DNA of 64,000 nt. Origin: CAVVSD01 sp963757125. GTDB lineage: Bacteria; Actinomycetota; Thermoleophilia; Solirubrobacterales; Solirubrobacteraceae. Where the stretch lies: the NCBI GenBank assembly GCA_963757125.1, contig CAVWQP010000004.1, forward strand, positions 682,001 to 746,000, written 5' to 3'. This document shows, one piece after another, positions 1 through 7,769 of this stretch. The notes beneath the pieces are model-generated. The model made no database searches and was not told the origin of the DNA. It was given only the letters and a program-made list of their open reading frames with translations. Position numbers and translations under genes: made by a program. Each line of letters begins with the position of its first letter. Positions within the stretch are counted from its first letter, which is position 1.

Positions 1-49
1 GCTGGGCGACGCTCTGACGGCCGGCCGGGTCGCAGAGCTCTCCTCCTAG
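1..49 (+). CDS. C-terminal end of a gene cut by the left edge, probably SbcD nuclease
   Basis: Only the last 15 codons are inside the window, ending LGDALTAGRVAELSS and a TAG at 47-49. The stop abuts the ATG of sbcC at 50 with no gap, which implies translational coupling. SbcD, the Mre11-type nuclease partner of SbcC, usually sits directly upstream of sbcC, so that identity is inferred from position alone; no SbcD motif is visible in these few residues. Confidence 0.5.
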   Translation, partial: LGDALTAGRVAELSS

Positions 50-3000
50 ATGCGCCTGCACCGCCTCGAGCTGTCGGCGTTCCTCGCGTTCCCGGGCCGG
101 GAGGTCGTCGACTTCGACGACCTCGGCGAGGCCGGGCTCTTCCTCCTGCACGGGCGCACGGGCGCGGGCAAGACCTCGCTGCTGGATGCCGTGTGCTTCG
201 CGCTCTACGGGGACGTGCCGGGCGCGCGGTCCGGCGGGGCGCGGCTGCGATCCGACCACGCAGGGCCGGAGGCCCGCACCGAGGTCGTCCTGGAGGCGAC
301 GCTGCGCGGCCGCCGCGTGCGTGTGACCCGCGCGCCCGAGCAGGAGCGGCGCAAGCGCCGCGGCGACGGCGTGACGACCGACCCCCACGCCGTCTCCGTC
401 GTGCGCATCGAGGACGACGGCACCGAGACCGTGCTCGCCACCCGCCACGACGAGGCGACGCGCGAGCTCGCCGACCTCCTCGGGATGACGCGTGAGCAGT
501 TCTGCCAGGTCGTCCTGCTGCCGCAGGGCGGGTTCGCGCGGTTCCTCCACGCGGGCAGCGACGAGCGCGAGCGCCTCCTGCGCGAGCTCTTCGACGTCGG
601 GCGCTTCGCGGACGTGGAGGCCTGGCTGCGCGACCGTCGCCAGGCCGAGGAGCGCGCGCTCGGCATCGCGATGGGCGCGGTGCGCGACGCCGTGTCGCGG
701 GCGGCGCAGGTCGCCGACGTCGAGCCGCCGGACGGCTGGGCGGGCGAGCCAGGGAGCGCCGCGCCGTGGCTCGAGGAGCGGCTCGTCGTCGCCGAGGCGG
801 ACGCTGCGACGGCCGCGGATGCCGGCGAGCACGCCGAGGCACGGCTGACGAGCGCCGACGAGGCGCTCGCGGCGGCGACGGCGCTGGCGGCGCGGCAGGC
901 CCAGGCCGCGGCGGCCGCACGAGAGCTCGCCGACTGGGAGTCCGGGCGCGAGGAGCGCGACGCGAAGGCACAGGCGCTCGCCGCCGCGAGGCGCGCCGCA
1001 CCGGCGCAGGCGCACGCCGAGCTGCTGCACGCGCGCGAGCAGGCCACCGCCCAGGCGGGCCGCGAGGCCGCAGAGGCGGTGGCGGCGGCGCGCGATGCCG
1101 GGGTCGACGTCCGCGCCGCCGAGCCGGAGATGGAGGGACGGCTGTTCGACGCCGAGGAGCTGGGGGCGCCACCGCAGTCCGAGCGGCTGCGCGGCGCCGC
1201 CGCGTCCCTGCGCGGCGATGCGGGCGCCGCACGGGCCCTGCTGGGTCGCGAGCGCGAGCTGCGCGAGCGCGAGGCCGCCGTCGTGGCGCTGCACGAGGAC
1301 GCGCGACGCCGCACCGCGGAGTCCGAGGAGCTGCGGCGCGGCATGGCCGAGGCCGAGTCGCGCCGCCCGGCGCTCGAGGAGGCCGTCGCCGCCGCGCGCG
1401 ACGCTGCTGCACGCGCGGGCGGCCTGCGCGAGGCGGCGCTCGCCGCGGAGCGCAGGGCCACGCGGGGCGAGGAGCGCGACCGCCTGGCGATCGAGCTCGG
1501 CGCCGCCCGCGAGCGCCACGCGATCGCGCGGGACGCCCACGCCGAGGCGCGCGACGCCCACGCCGCGCTGCTGGAGCAGCGGCTGGAGGGGATCGCGGCC
1601 GAGCTGGCCGGGCGGCTCGCCGACGGCGCGGCCTGCGCGGTGTGCGGCTCGACCGAGCACCCCGACCCGGCCGAGGCGCCGGAGACCGGGATCGTCGACG
1701 AGGCCCGCGTCCGCGCCGCCCGCGAGGACGCCGAGCGCCGCGCCGCCGTGCGCGAGGACGCCGAGCGCGAGCTCGCGACGCTCGAGCGTCGGCTCGCCGC
1801 CGCCACCGCCGTCGCGGGCGACGCCCCCCTGGCGCAGCTGCGCACCGACGCCGGGGAGACCGTGCGGCTGCGCGAGGAGGCGGAGCGCATCGCCGCCGGC
1901 GGCGCGCCGGTGAGCGCCGCGCTCGGCGAGCTCGAGAGCACCCTGGCGGACATGTCCCGCCGCTGCGGCGAGGCGGAGGTCGCGGCCGCGCAGGCCGCCG
2001 CCGAGGCGCGGCAGCGCTCGGCCGCGCTCGACGCCGACCGCGAGGCCGTCGCCACGGCGCGCGGCGGCGCCGCATCGATCGAGGCCCGCGTGGCCGCGCT
2101 GCTGGCGGGCGCCGACGCCGCCGAGCGCGCGGGCGACCTGCTCGACGACGCGGATCGCCTCTCCCGCGAGGCCGACGCCGCTCGCACGACGGCTCACGCG
2201 GCGATCGCGCGGGCCGGCTTCGGCGACCTGGCCGCCCTGCGCGAGGCCGCCCGCGACGCGGACGAGCAGGCCGAGCTGGAGGCCGCCGTCCGTGGGTGGG
2301 ACGAGGGCCTGGCCACCCGCCGCGCCGCGGCCGCCCGCGAGGAGCTCGCACAGGCCGCGGCGCTGCCCGCGCCCGACGTCACGTCGCTGCAGGCGACCGC
2401 CGCCGAAGCGCGCGCCGCCGCCGAGAAGGCGCGCGGCGACCTCGCGATCGCGCGGCGGCGGCAGACCGAGCTGCGCGCCCTCCGCGCGCGCCTCGACACC
2501 GCGCTCGAGGCGGCCGAGCCGGTCCGCGAGCGCTTCGTCGTGGTGCGCGAGCTGTCCGACCTCGCGAGCGGCGGTCTCGGCAACCGCCTGCGCATGCGGC
2601 TCAGCGCGTACGTCCTTGCGGCGCGGCTGGAGGCCGTGGCGGCGGCGGCGAGCGTGCGGCTCGGGTCGATGAGCGCCGGGCGCTACGCGCTCGAGCACGC
2701 CGACGACGACGCCCGCGGCAACCGCCGCGGCGGGCTGGACCTCCGCGTCGTCGACGCATGGACCGGCCGCGACCGCGCGCCCTCGTCGCTCTCGGGCGGG
2801 GAGACGTTCCTCGCGAGCCTCGCGCTTGCGCTGGGGCTCGCCGACGTCGTGACGGCCGAGTCGGGTGGCGCCCGCCTGGAGACCCTGTTCGTCGACGAGG
2901 GCTTCGGGTCGCTCGACGACGAGGGGACGCTCGACGAGGTCCTCGCGGTCCTCGACGAGCTGCGCGACGGCGGTCGCGCGGTCGGGATCGTCTCCCACGT

Positions 3001-3097
3001 CGCGGAGCTGCGCCAGCGCATCCCGGCGCAGCTGCGCGTCGAGCGCGGCAGGACGGGCTCGCACATCGTGCGGCCGGTCACGCCGCTGGCCGCCTAG
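50..3097 (+). CDS. sbcC: SbcC, SMC-like ATPase subunit of the SbcCD nuclease
   Basis: SbcC is the Rad50-type ATPase that, with SbcD, opens and trims hairpins and blocked DNA ends in the cytoplasm. The 1015-residue protein has an N-terminal Walker A (GRTGAGKTS, residues 35-43), a Q-loop region, about 800 residues of Ala/Arg/Glu-rich coiled coil, a zinc hook CAVC at 529-532 in the middle of the coil, and a C-terminal head with the ABC signature SLSGGETFLA near 915 and Walker B LFVDEGFGS near 945. Length and order match the family. It starts one base after the preceding stop, consistent with an sbcDC operon. Its TAG overlaps the TAG of the convergent TetR gene on a CTAG. Confidence 0.95.
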   Translation: MRLHRLELSAFLAFPGREVVDFDDLGEAGLFLLHGRTGAGKTSLLDAVCFALYGDVPGARSGGARLRSDHAGPEARTEVVLEATLRGRRVRVTRAPEQERRKRRGDGVTTDPHAVSVVRIEDDGTETVLATRHDEATRELADLLGMTREQFCQVVLLPQGGFARFLHAGSDERERLLRELFDVGRFADVEAWLRDRRQAEERALGIAMGAVRDAVSRAAQVADVEPPDGWAGEPGSAAPWLEERLVVAEADAATAADAGEHAEARLTSADEALAAATALAARQAQAAAAARELADWESGREERDAKAQALAAARRAAPAQAHAELLHAREQATAQAGREAAEAVAAARDAGVDVRAAEPEMEGRLFDAEELGAPPQSERLRGAAASLRGDAGAARALLGRERELREREAAVVALHEDARRRTAESEELRRGMAEAESRRPALEEAVAAARDAAARAGGLREAALAAERRATRGEERDRLAIELGAARERHAIARDAHAEARDAHAALLEQRLEGIAAELAGRLADGAACAVCGSTEHPDPAEAPETGIVDEARVRAAREDAERRAAVREDAERELATLERRLAAATAVAGDAPLAQLRTDAGETVRLREEAERIAAGGAPVSAALGELESTLADMSRRCGEAEVAAAQAAAEARQRSAALDADREAVATARGGAASIEARVAALLAGADAAERAGDLLDDADRLSREADAARTTAHAAIARAGFGDLAALREAARDADEQAELEAAVRGWDEGLATRRAAAAREELAQAAALPAPDVTSLQATAAEARAAAEKARGDLAIARRRQTELRALRARLDTALEAAEPVRERFVVVRELSDLASGGLGNRLRMRLSAYVLAARLEAVAAAASVRLGSMSAGRYALEHADDDARGNRRGGLDLRVVDAWTGRDRAPSSLSGGETFLASLALALGLADVVTAESGGARLETLFVDEGFGSLDDEGTLDEVLAVLDELRDGGRAVGIVSHVAELRQRIPAQLRVERGRTGSHIVRPVTPLAA

Positions 3098-3678
3098 CGC
3101 AGGAGTCCGGCCCAGACCCGCGTCATCGCGTCGACGATCGCATCGTCGGCGGTGCGGCCTTCGTCCGTCGCCCAGAGGACGAGGGACGCCATGCCCATGC
3201 TCATGAGCTCGGCGAGCGGCTCGCGCTCGCGCTCCGGGATCTCGCCCTCGCGCAGCGCCTCGATCATCTCCACCAACACGGCTCGTGCCCGCGCGTGGAC
3301 GGCGTGCCGGACGGCCTGGATCTCGGGGCCGCCGCCCGTGTCGCGGAACAGCATCCGCCATGCGTAGGCGCGGTCGGAGACGTAGGCGACCCAGACCACG
3401 AGGACCGCGCGCAGGCGCTCCTCCAGGCTGCCCTCGGTGGGAACGGCCGCCGCGAAGCTGCCGAGGTCCTCGCGGTGGCGCTCGAGCAGCGCGAGATACA
3501 GCGCGGTCTTGTCGGCGAAGTGGCGGTAGAGGATCGGCTTGGTGACACCGGCCGCGGACGCGACGTCGTCGAGTCGCGTGGCGTCGTACCCCCGCTCCCC
3601 GAACAGTCGGCCCGCCGCGTCGACGATGAGCGCGCGTCGCTCGCCCGGAGGAAGCCGTCGGGTCGGGTTGCCGCTCAT
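3094..3678 (-). CDS. TetR/AcrR-family transcriptional regulator
   Basis: A 194-residue regulator with an N-terminal helix-turn-helix (AAGVTKPILYRHFADKTALY, about residues 42-61) preceded by the usual GERRALIVDAAGRLFGERGY helix, and a helical ligand-binding C-terminus. The frame stays open far upstream, but the start is placed at the ATG of MSGNPTRR (3678). An ATG three codons earlier (3687) lies inside the palindrome 3681-3692 and would give no room for a promoter. It is divergent from the cupin gene at 3703 with 24 bp between the starts, so it probably represses itself and the cupin. The ligand is unknown. Confidence 0.9.
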   Translation of the reverse strand: MSGNPTRRLPPGERRALIVDAAGRLFGERGYDATRLDDVASAAGVTKPILYRHFADKTALYLALLERHREDLGSFAAAVPTEGSLEERLRAVLVVWVAYVSDRAYAWRMLFRDTGGGPEIQAVRHAVHARARAVLVEMIEALREGEIPEREREPLAELMSMGMASLVLWATDEGRTADDAIVDAMTRVWAGLLR

Positions 3679-3680
3679 GT

Positions 3681-3692
3681 TACCCATGAGTA
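3681..3692. promoter_or_regulatory. Palindromic operator between tetR and cupin genes
   Basis: TACCCATGAGTA is an inverted repeat (TAC-C-CATG-A-GTA) of the type bound by TetR regulators. It lies in the 24-bp gap between the two starts and overlaps the -10 boxes of both: TAGCTT (3691-3696) on the plus strand and TAAGCT (3692-3697 read on the minus strand). Function is inferred from position and symmetry. Confidence 0.6.
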
Positions 3693-3696
3693 GCTT
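3691..3696 (+). promoter_or_regulatory. -10 box of the leaderless cupin gene
   Basis: TAGCTT fits TANNNT and ends exactly 6 nt before the ATG at 3703, with no Shine-Dalgarno sequence between them, so transcription should begin at or next to the start codon. Confidence 0.5.
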
Positions 3697-3702
3697 AACG
3701 GC

Positions 3703-4194
3703 ATGGCACGTATCGAGGATCCCCTCCACGGCGTCGCGTTCGAGTTCGCGCGCGACGGCGACACCCTGTGGGTCACGTCGTGGCTCGACGACGGCGGCCA
3801 CCTGCCCGAGCACTTCCATCCCACGCTCGACGAGAGCTGGGAGGTGCTCGACGGCGTCATCCGGCTGAAGCTCGACGGGAGCTGGCGCGACCTGCGGCCC
3901 GAGGACGGCCCGGTGCTCGTTCGCCGCGGCGTCCGCCACGAGCTGCGCAACACGAGCGGGCGCGAGGCGCATCTGCGCACGGAGGTGGTCCCCGCCGGCG
4001 GGCTGGAGGAGTTCCTGACGGAGGCGGCACGCGCGGGGCGCGAGGGGCTGTACGACCGCCGCGGGCTGCCACGCAGCCTGCGCGGCGCGGGCTGGATCGG
4101 GCGCTTCGCGCTGCGCTTCCGCCACGAGACGGTCATGTGCTCGCCGCCGCCCGCGGTCCAGCGCGTCGTCCTGCCGCTGCTCGCGCGGCTCTAG
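3703..4194 (+). CDS. Cupin-domain protein, TetR-linked
   Basis: A 163-residue protein with one conserved-barrel cupin domain in the first 110 residues. The first cupin motif reads HLPEHFHPTLDESWEVLDG, giving the metal-binding His-X-His and a following Glu; the second motif is near RRGVRHELRN with a further His. A C-terminal helical tail of about 50 residues (LPRSLRGAGWIGRF) resembles that of the cupin at 39492, so the two are probably paralogues. The reaction is unknown; such proteins are often small dioxygenases or isomerases. It is divergent from tetR and likely controlled by it. Its stop shares CTAG with the convergent nucS gene. Confidence 0.85.
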   Translation: MARIEDPLHGVAFEFARDGDTLWVTSWLDDGGHLPEHFHPTLDESWEVLDGVIRLKLDGSWRDLRPEDGPVLVRRGVRHELRNTSGREAHLRTEVVPAGGLEEFLTEAARAGREGLYDRRGLPRSLRGAGWIGRFALRFRHETVMCSPPPAVQRVVLPLLARL

Positions 4195-4865
4195 GCCGCG
4201 AAGAGCGTCAGGTCGGGCTCGCGCTCGCCGCGCAGGACCGCGAGGTCCACGACGACGCAGTCGATGCCGCGGGCCTCGGCCAGCGTCCGCGCCTGCGGCT
4301 TGATGACCTGGGCCGCGAGGATGCCGCGGCACAGCTCCTTGGACGGATCGAGGCGGATGCGCTCCAGGTAGCGCGCGAGCTGCTCGACGGCGTCGATCGT
4401 GCCGACGCGCTTGATCTCGACCGCGATCCAGCCGTCCTCGGCGTCGCGGCACATGAGGTCGACGGGCCCGATGTCCGTCGGCCACTCGCGGCGCACGAGG
4501 CGGAAGCCCTCGCCGCAGAACTCCGGGGCGGCCGCGAGCGCGACCTGGAGGTCGGCCTCGACGCCGTCCTTCTCCAGCGCGGCCGCCTCCCCCATGTCGT
4601 GGGTCACGTCGCTGACGACCTCGGCGATGCGGATGTCGAGACGGTCCTCGGTCGCGCCGGCGTGCTTGCGGACGACGATCTGCCCCTCCGACTCCTCGAT
4701 GACCGTGGGCGGGGTCATCCAGTTCTGCGGCTTGTAGCCGCCGGTGTCGGCGTGGACCATCACCGAGCCGTCGGACTTGATCATGAGGAGGCGCAGGGCC
4801 TCGGGGAGGACGGCATCCAGGCGGCCCGAGTACCGGACCTCGCAGCGGGCGACGATGAGGCGCAT
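4191..4865 (-). CDS. nucS: NucS/EndoMS mismatch-specific endonuclease
   Basis: NucS cuts both strands at mismatched bases and carries out mismatch repair in actinobacteria, which lack MutS/MutL. The 224-residue protein has the N-terminal beta-sandwich dimerisation domain (residues 1-110) and a C-terminal RecB-like nuclease domain. The catalytic residues are seen as Asp136 in GPVDLM and Glu150/Lys152 in VEIKR, with the same spacing as in characterised NucS. The extreme C-terminus DLTLFAA is the short tail expected to contact the sliding clamp. A TATGGT -10 (4875-4880) lies 9 nt upstream of the ATG. Confidence 0.93.
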   Translation of the reverse strand: MRLIVARCEVRYSGRLDAVLPEALRLLMIKSDGSVMVHADTGGYKPQNWMTPPTVIEESEGQIVVRKHAGATEDRLDIRIAEVVSDVTHDMGEAAALEKDGVEADLQVALAAAPEFCGEGFRLVRREWPTDIGPVDLMCRDAEDGWIAVEIKRVGTIDAVEQLARYLERIRLDPSKELCRGILAAQVIKPQARTLAEARGIDCVVVDLAVLRGEREPDLTLFAA

Positions 4866-4874
4866 CGGGCGCGA

Positions 4875-4880
4875 ACCATA
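4875..4880 (-). promoter_or_regulatory. -10 box of nucS
   Basis: Read on the minus strand, TATGGT ends 9 nt before the nucS ATG. No ribosome-binding site is visible, so the transcript is leaderless or nearly so. Confidence 0.4.
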
Positions 4881-4921
4881 CGCCGGGCCGGCGACGGAGC
4901 GCCTCGTGCCACACTCGCGCG

Positions 4922-5281
4922 ATGAGCGACAACGGAATGCCGCGCCACGTCCCCAAGCCCTGGGGCCACGAGCTGTGGTTCGCCCACACGGACCGCTACG
5001 CAGGGAAGCTCCTCCACGTCACGGCGGGCCATCGCCTGTCGCTGCAGTACCACGAGCGCAAGGACGAGACCTCCTATCTCCTGACCGGACGGCTCCTCCT
5101 GACGCAGGGCGACGACACGCACGAGATCGGCCCCGGTCACGTGTGGCGCAACGAGCCCGGCGTCGTGCACACGATCGAGGCCACGGACGACGCCGTCGTC
5201 CTCGAGGTGTCGACCCCGGAGCTCGACGACGTGGTGCGGCTCTCCGACCGCTACGGACGAGCGGCTCCGAGCGAGTCTTGA
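4922..5281 (+). CDS. Small cupin protein of the sugar-phosphate isomerase type
   Basis: A 119-residue single-domain cupin. KPWGHELWFAHTDRYAGKLL followed by LQYHERKDETSYLLTG is the signature of the small cupins related to the C-terminal half of type II mannose-6-phosphate isomerase/GDP-mannose pyrophosphorylase. Metal ligands visible are His (QYH), Glu (DET) and a second-motif His (GVVHTIEA). A sugar or sugar-phosphate substrate is likely, but the specific reaction is not known. It is transcribed divergently from nucS with a 56-bp gap. The promoter of the next gene begins at its stop codon. Confidence 0.8.
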   Translation: MSDNGMPRHVPKPWGHELWFAHTDRYAGKLLHVTAGHRLSLQYHERKDETSYLLTGRLLLTQGDDTHEIGPGHVWRNEPGVVHTIEATDDAVVLEVSTPELDDVVRLSDRYGRAAPSES

Positions 5282-5306
5282 CAGCGGATCCCGGTGCTGG
5301 TCGGAT
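5278..5306 (+). promoter_or_regulatory. Promoter of the 87-residue protein gene
   Basis: A perfect -35 TTGACA (5278-5283) is followed after 17 bp by TCGGAT (5301-5306), a weak -10. The GGAGGAGG ribosome-binding site at 5321-5328 lies 5 nt before the GTG at 5334. The -35 overlaps the stop codon of the upstream cupin gene. Confidence 0.5.
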
Positions 5307-5333
5307 GGCACTCCACCCACGGAGGAGGCCAAC

Positions 5334-5597
5334 GTGCCCACCGTCTTCGCGCACCACGACGTGAAGGACACCGACAGCTGGCTCGCGTCACCGCGGCGGG
5401 AGGCGTTCTTCGGCCCGCTCGGGGTGACGAACATCCGGACCTTCGTCGACCCGGAGAACCCGACCCGCGTCGGCGTGCTGATGGACGTCGCGGACATGGA
5501 CGCGGTCATCGCGGCGCTGGACACGGAGGACGCGGCCGCGACGATGGAGGGCGACGGCGTCGTCGGCGAGAGCCTCGTGATCCTCGTCGAGCGTTAG
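5334..5597 (+). CDS. Small conserved protein, probable dimeric alpha/beta fold
   Basis: An 87-residue cytoplasmic protein starting PTVFAHHDVKDTDSWLASPR. Alternating strands and helices (VFAHHDVKD, GVTNIRTFVDPENP, VGVLMDVADMDAVIAAL) suggest a ferredoxin-like alpha/beta barrel of the kind found in small stress or monooxygenase-like proteins, but no catalytic residue is recognised. The GTG start is fixed by the GGAGGAGG Shine-Dalgarno sequence 5 nt upstream. It has its own promoter and is followed by convergent genes. No firm function can be given. Confidence 0.75.
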   Translation: MPTVFAHHDVKDTDSWLASPRREAFFGPLGVTNIRTFVDPENPTRVGVLMDVADMDAVIAALDTEDAAATMEGDGVVGESLVILVER

Positions 5598-5646
5598 GAG
5601 GTGGCGCGGCCCGTCGATGACGGGCTCGCGCACCCACTCAGCGGCG

Positions 5647-5817
5647 CTAGTACCACTTGCCCTTCGCGAAGCCGCCGAAGGCGACGAGGCCGATGAGCAG
5701 GACGATCAGGCCGATCCAGAGGCTCCACACGATCATCAGCACGATGCCGATGATCACGAGGATGCCGCCGATGCCGATCCCGCCCACGCTGCCGCCGCTA
5801 CGAGGTCCTGCTGTCAT
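5647..5817 (-). CDS. Small glycine-rich membrane protein (56 aa)
   Basis: A short gene encoding MTAGPRSGGSVGGIGIGG followed by two hydrophobic segments (ILVIIGIVLMIVWSLWIGL and IVLLIGLVAFGGF) and a basic tail AKGKWY. It resembles the many 50-60 residue two-helix membrane proteins of unknown role in actinobacteria. Its ATG lies 34 bp downstream of the TMEM175-like gene, preceded by AACAGAACC and GGAG in the leader (CAGGGAGCACGGAATG), so it is likely the last gene of the GNAT-TMEM175 transcript. Confidence 0.6.
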   Translation of the reverse strand: MTAGPRSGGSVGGIGIGGILVIIGIVLMIVWSLWIGLIVLLIGLVAFGGFAKGKWY

Positions 5818-5851
5818 TCCGTGCTCCCTGGTTGGAGGTTCTGTTCCTCTC

Positions 5852-6430
5852 CTACCCCCAGCGGCGGAGGAACACGATCGCGATCAGCAGGAGCCATAGC
5901 CATTGCGCGAGGCCCGTCGAGGCGACGTAGGCGATCGGGATCGACAGGAAGAACACGCCGGCGCGCAGCCCCGTGAGCAGCAGCGCGTGCTTCTCGTGCT
6001 CGACGCCCTCGGCCTCGAGGCCGTCGACCCGGGCGACGAGGTGGATGCAGCCGTCGGCGATCGTCGCGATCCCGACGTTCGCGGCGTAGAGCGCCACGAC
6101 GATCGGCTCGTCGTAGGCGCCGAGCAGCCCGGTCGTGAACGGCATGAGGCCGATGAGGCCGAGCAGCACCATGTTCGCGAGCACGAGGTGCCCGTTGGAG
6201 CGTTGCAGCGTGGAGAAGAGCCGGTGGTGGCCGAACCAGAACAGGCCGATCACCGCGAACCCGATCATGTAGGCGAGCAGGTCGTCCCACAGGTTCTTCA
6301 GCGCCTCGTCGAGCTGGTCGCCCGGGACCGACGGGATGGCGATGTTGAGGACGAGCAGCGTGATGGCGATCGCGAAGACGCCGTCGCTGAAGGCGTTGAC
6401 ACGCTCCAGCTCGCGGCGCTCGGACTCCAT
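5852..6430 (-). CDS. TMEM175-family potassium channel-like membrane protein
   Basis: A 192-residue integral membrane protein with about five to six hydrophobic segments. The N-terminal signature NAFSDGVFAIAITLLVLNI contains the FSD motif and the hydrophobic first helix typical of bacterial TMEM175 channels, which form K+-conducting tetramers; LFWFGHHRLF is the second conserved block. The start ATG (6428-6430) overlaps the stop of the upstream acetyltransferase as TGATG, so translation is coupled. Ion selectivity cannot be read from the sequence. Confidence 0.85.
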   Translation of the reverse strand: MESERRELERVNAFSDGVFAIAITLLVLNIAIPSVPGDQLDEALKNLWDDLLAYMIGFAVIGLFWFGHHRLFSTLQRSNGHLVLANMVLLGLIGLMPFTTGLLGAYDEPIVVALYAANVGIATIADGCIHLVARVDGLEAEGVEHEKHALLLTGLRAGVFFLSIPIAYVASTGLAQWLWLLLIAIVFLRRWG

Positions 6431-6906
6431 CAGAGCGCGAGCTCCAGCACGTGCTGCGGCCCCAGTCGCCCGCCGTAGTAGAGGCGGCCCGTGTCGGTGA
6501 ACCCCGAGCGCAGGTAGACGCGTATCGCGCGCGGGTTCGACGTGTTGACGGTGAGGGCCAGGTGCGTCGCGTCCGGGTAGCGCTCGCGCGCGAACGGCGG
6601 CAGCGCGAGCAGCATCTCGGTGCCGAGGCCGCGCCCCTGGCTCGCCGCGTCGACGTAGACCCCGCGGACGCCCACGATCCCGTCGCCGGGCGCGTACACC
6701 CGGACCTCGGGGCCGACGTCGAGCATGAGGAAGCCGAACGGCACGCCGTCGGCCAGCGCCACGACCCCGACGCGACCCGGCGTGAGCTCCGCCGCGGGCA
6801 GCGTGTCGCGCGCGGCGCCGGAGAACGGCTCCTGCTCCGGGAGGGGCGCGAGTGCCATGACGTGCGCGCGCAACGCCGGTGTGACCTCCGAGAGCGTGAC
6901 CGTCAC
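6430..6906 (-). CDS. GNAT-family N-acetyltransferase
   Basis: A 158-residue acetyltransferase. The acetyl-CoA binding motif A appears as VDAASQGRGLGTEML (Q/RxxGxG/A pattern) after the strand VRGVYV, and the C-terminal LTVNTSNPRAIRVYLRSGF is the usual motif B. The substrate is unknown. The GTG start (6906) lies 8 nt after a TAAGGT -10 box. It is the first gene of a three-gene minus-strand unit with the TMEM175-like gene and a small membrane protein. It is divergent from the aldo/keto reductase gene. Confidence 0.88.
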   Translation of the reverse strand: MTVTLSEVTPALRAHVMALAPLPEQEPFSGAARDTLPAAELTPGRVGVVALADGVPFGFLMLDVGPEVRVYAPGDGIVGVRGVYVDAASQGRGLGTEMLLALPPFARERYPDATHLALTVNTSNPRAIRVYLRSGFTDTGRLYYGGRLGPQHVLELAL

Positions 6907-6914
6907 GGCGCCCG

Positions 6915-6920
6915 ACCTTA
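6915..6920 (-). promoter_or_regulatory. -10 box of the GNAT operon
   Basis: TAAGGT on the minus strand, 8 nt from the GTG at 6906. No ribosome-binding site is seen; a leaderless start is likely. Confidence 0.4.
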
Positions 6921-6939
6921 TCCATCGCCGGTCGTCATC

Positions 6940-6945
6940 TACGCT
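6940..6945 (+). promoter_or_regulatory. -10 box of the aldo/keto reductase operon
   Basis: TACGCT ends 8 nt before the ATG at 6954. Together with 6915-6920 it makes a compact divergent promoter pair inside 47 bp. Confidence 0.4.
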
Positions 6946-6953
6946 CCGGGGCG

Positions 6954-7769
6954 ATGGACCCCAACATGCCAGCCCGCGAGCTCCCCGGCGGCGTGCGGAT
7001 GCCCCTGCTCGGCATCGGCGTCTACAAGGTGCCGCCCGGACCCACGACCGAGCAGGTCGTCCGCTGCGCGCTCGACGTCGGCTACCGCCACATCGACACC
7101 GCGGCGCTCTACGAGAACGAGGAGAGCGTCGGCGCCGCGCTGCGCGCGAGCGGCGTGCCGCGCGAGGACGTGTTCGTCACGACGAAGCTCCTGCCGCCCC
7201 GTGCGCCCGTCATGGGCCGCGACGCCGGCTCGCTGCTGGAGGCGAGCCTGCGACGGCTGGGGCTCGACCACGTCGACCTCTACCTCATCCACTGGCCCAA
7301 CCGCTGGGCCAAGAGCCAGTGGAAGGCGCTCGCGAAGGCGCAGGAGCGGGGGTTGGCGCGGGCGATCGGCGTGAGCAACTACGGCGTCTCGCAGATGCAG
7401 GAGGTCCTCGACTGGAAGGGCGCGAGGCCGGCCGTCAACCAGGTGAACTTCAACCCGTTCACCTATCGCCGCTCGCTCCGGGAGTTCTGCGAGCAGCGCG
7501 GGATCGTGCTCGAGGCCTACGCCTCGCTCACGCAGTCGCACCGCATCGACGACCCGACCGTCGCGCGCATCGCCGCCGAGCATGGCCGGACACCGGCGCA
7601 GGTGCTCCTGCGCTGGGCGGTGCAGCGCGACGTGGTCGTCATCCCGAAGTCGCTCCACGAGGAGCGCATCCGCGAGAACGCGCGGATCTTCGACTTCGAG
7701 CTGTCGGTCATGGACATGGGCGCGCTCGACGGGCTCGACGAGACGGGCGGCACGGGGGAGGCACTCTGA
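6954..7769 (+). CDS. Aldo/keto reductase
   Basis: A 271-residue NADPH-dependent (beta/alpha)8 reductase of the AKR5-like group (2,5-diketo-gluconate reductase type). The catalytic tetrad is complete: Asp48 and Tyr53 in DTAALYENE, Lys78 in VTTKLL and His113 in LIHWPN. The C-terminal cofactor loop VIPKSLHEERIRENARIF binds the adenosine phosphate of NADPH. The substrate is probably a small aldehyde or ketone. Its TGA overlaps the ATG of the following quinone oxidoreductase (TGATG), so the two reductases form a coupled operon. Confidence 0.92.
   Translation: MDPNMPARELPGGVRMPLLGIGVYKVPPGPTTEQVVRCALDVGYRHIDTAALYENEESVGAALRASGVPREDVFVTTKLLPPRAPVMGRDAGSLLEASLRRLGLDHVDLYLIHWPNRWAKSQWKALAKAQERGLARAIGVSNYGVSQMQEVLDWKGARPAVNQVNFNPFTYRRSLREFCEQRGIVLEAYASLTQSHRIDDPTVARIAAEHGRTPAQVLLRWAVQRDVVVIPKSLHEERIRENARIFDFELSVMDMGALDGLDETGGTGEAL

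Noticed and set aside
205..2187. Long minus-strand frame antisense to sbcC
   Set aside because: Ser/Arg/Ala low-complexity translation with no motif; a product of high GC on the strand opposite a well-supported gene.
766..3693. Second plus-strand frame of over 900 codons across sbcC
   Set aside because: Arg/Gly/Ala repeats typical of out-of-frame reading of GC-rich DNA; it runs through the real stop region and into the antisense of tetR.
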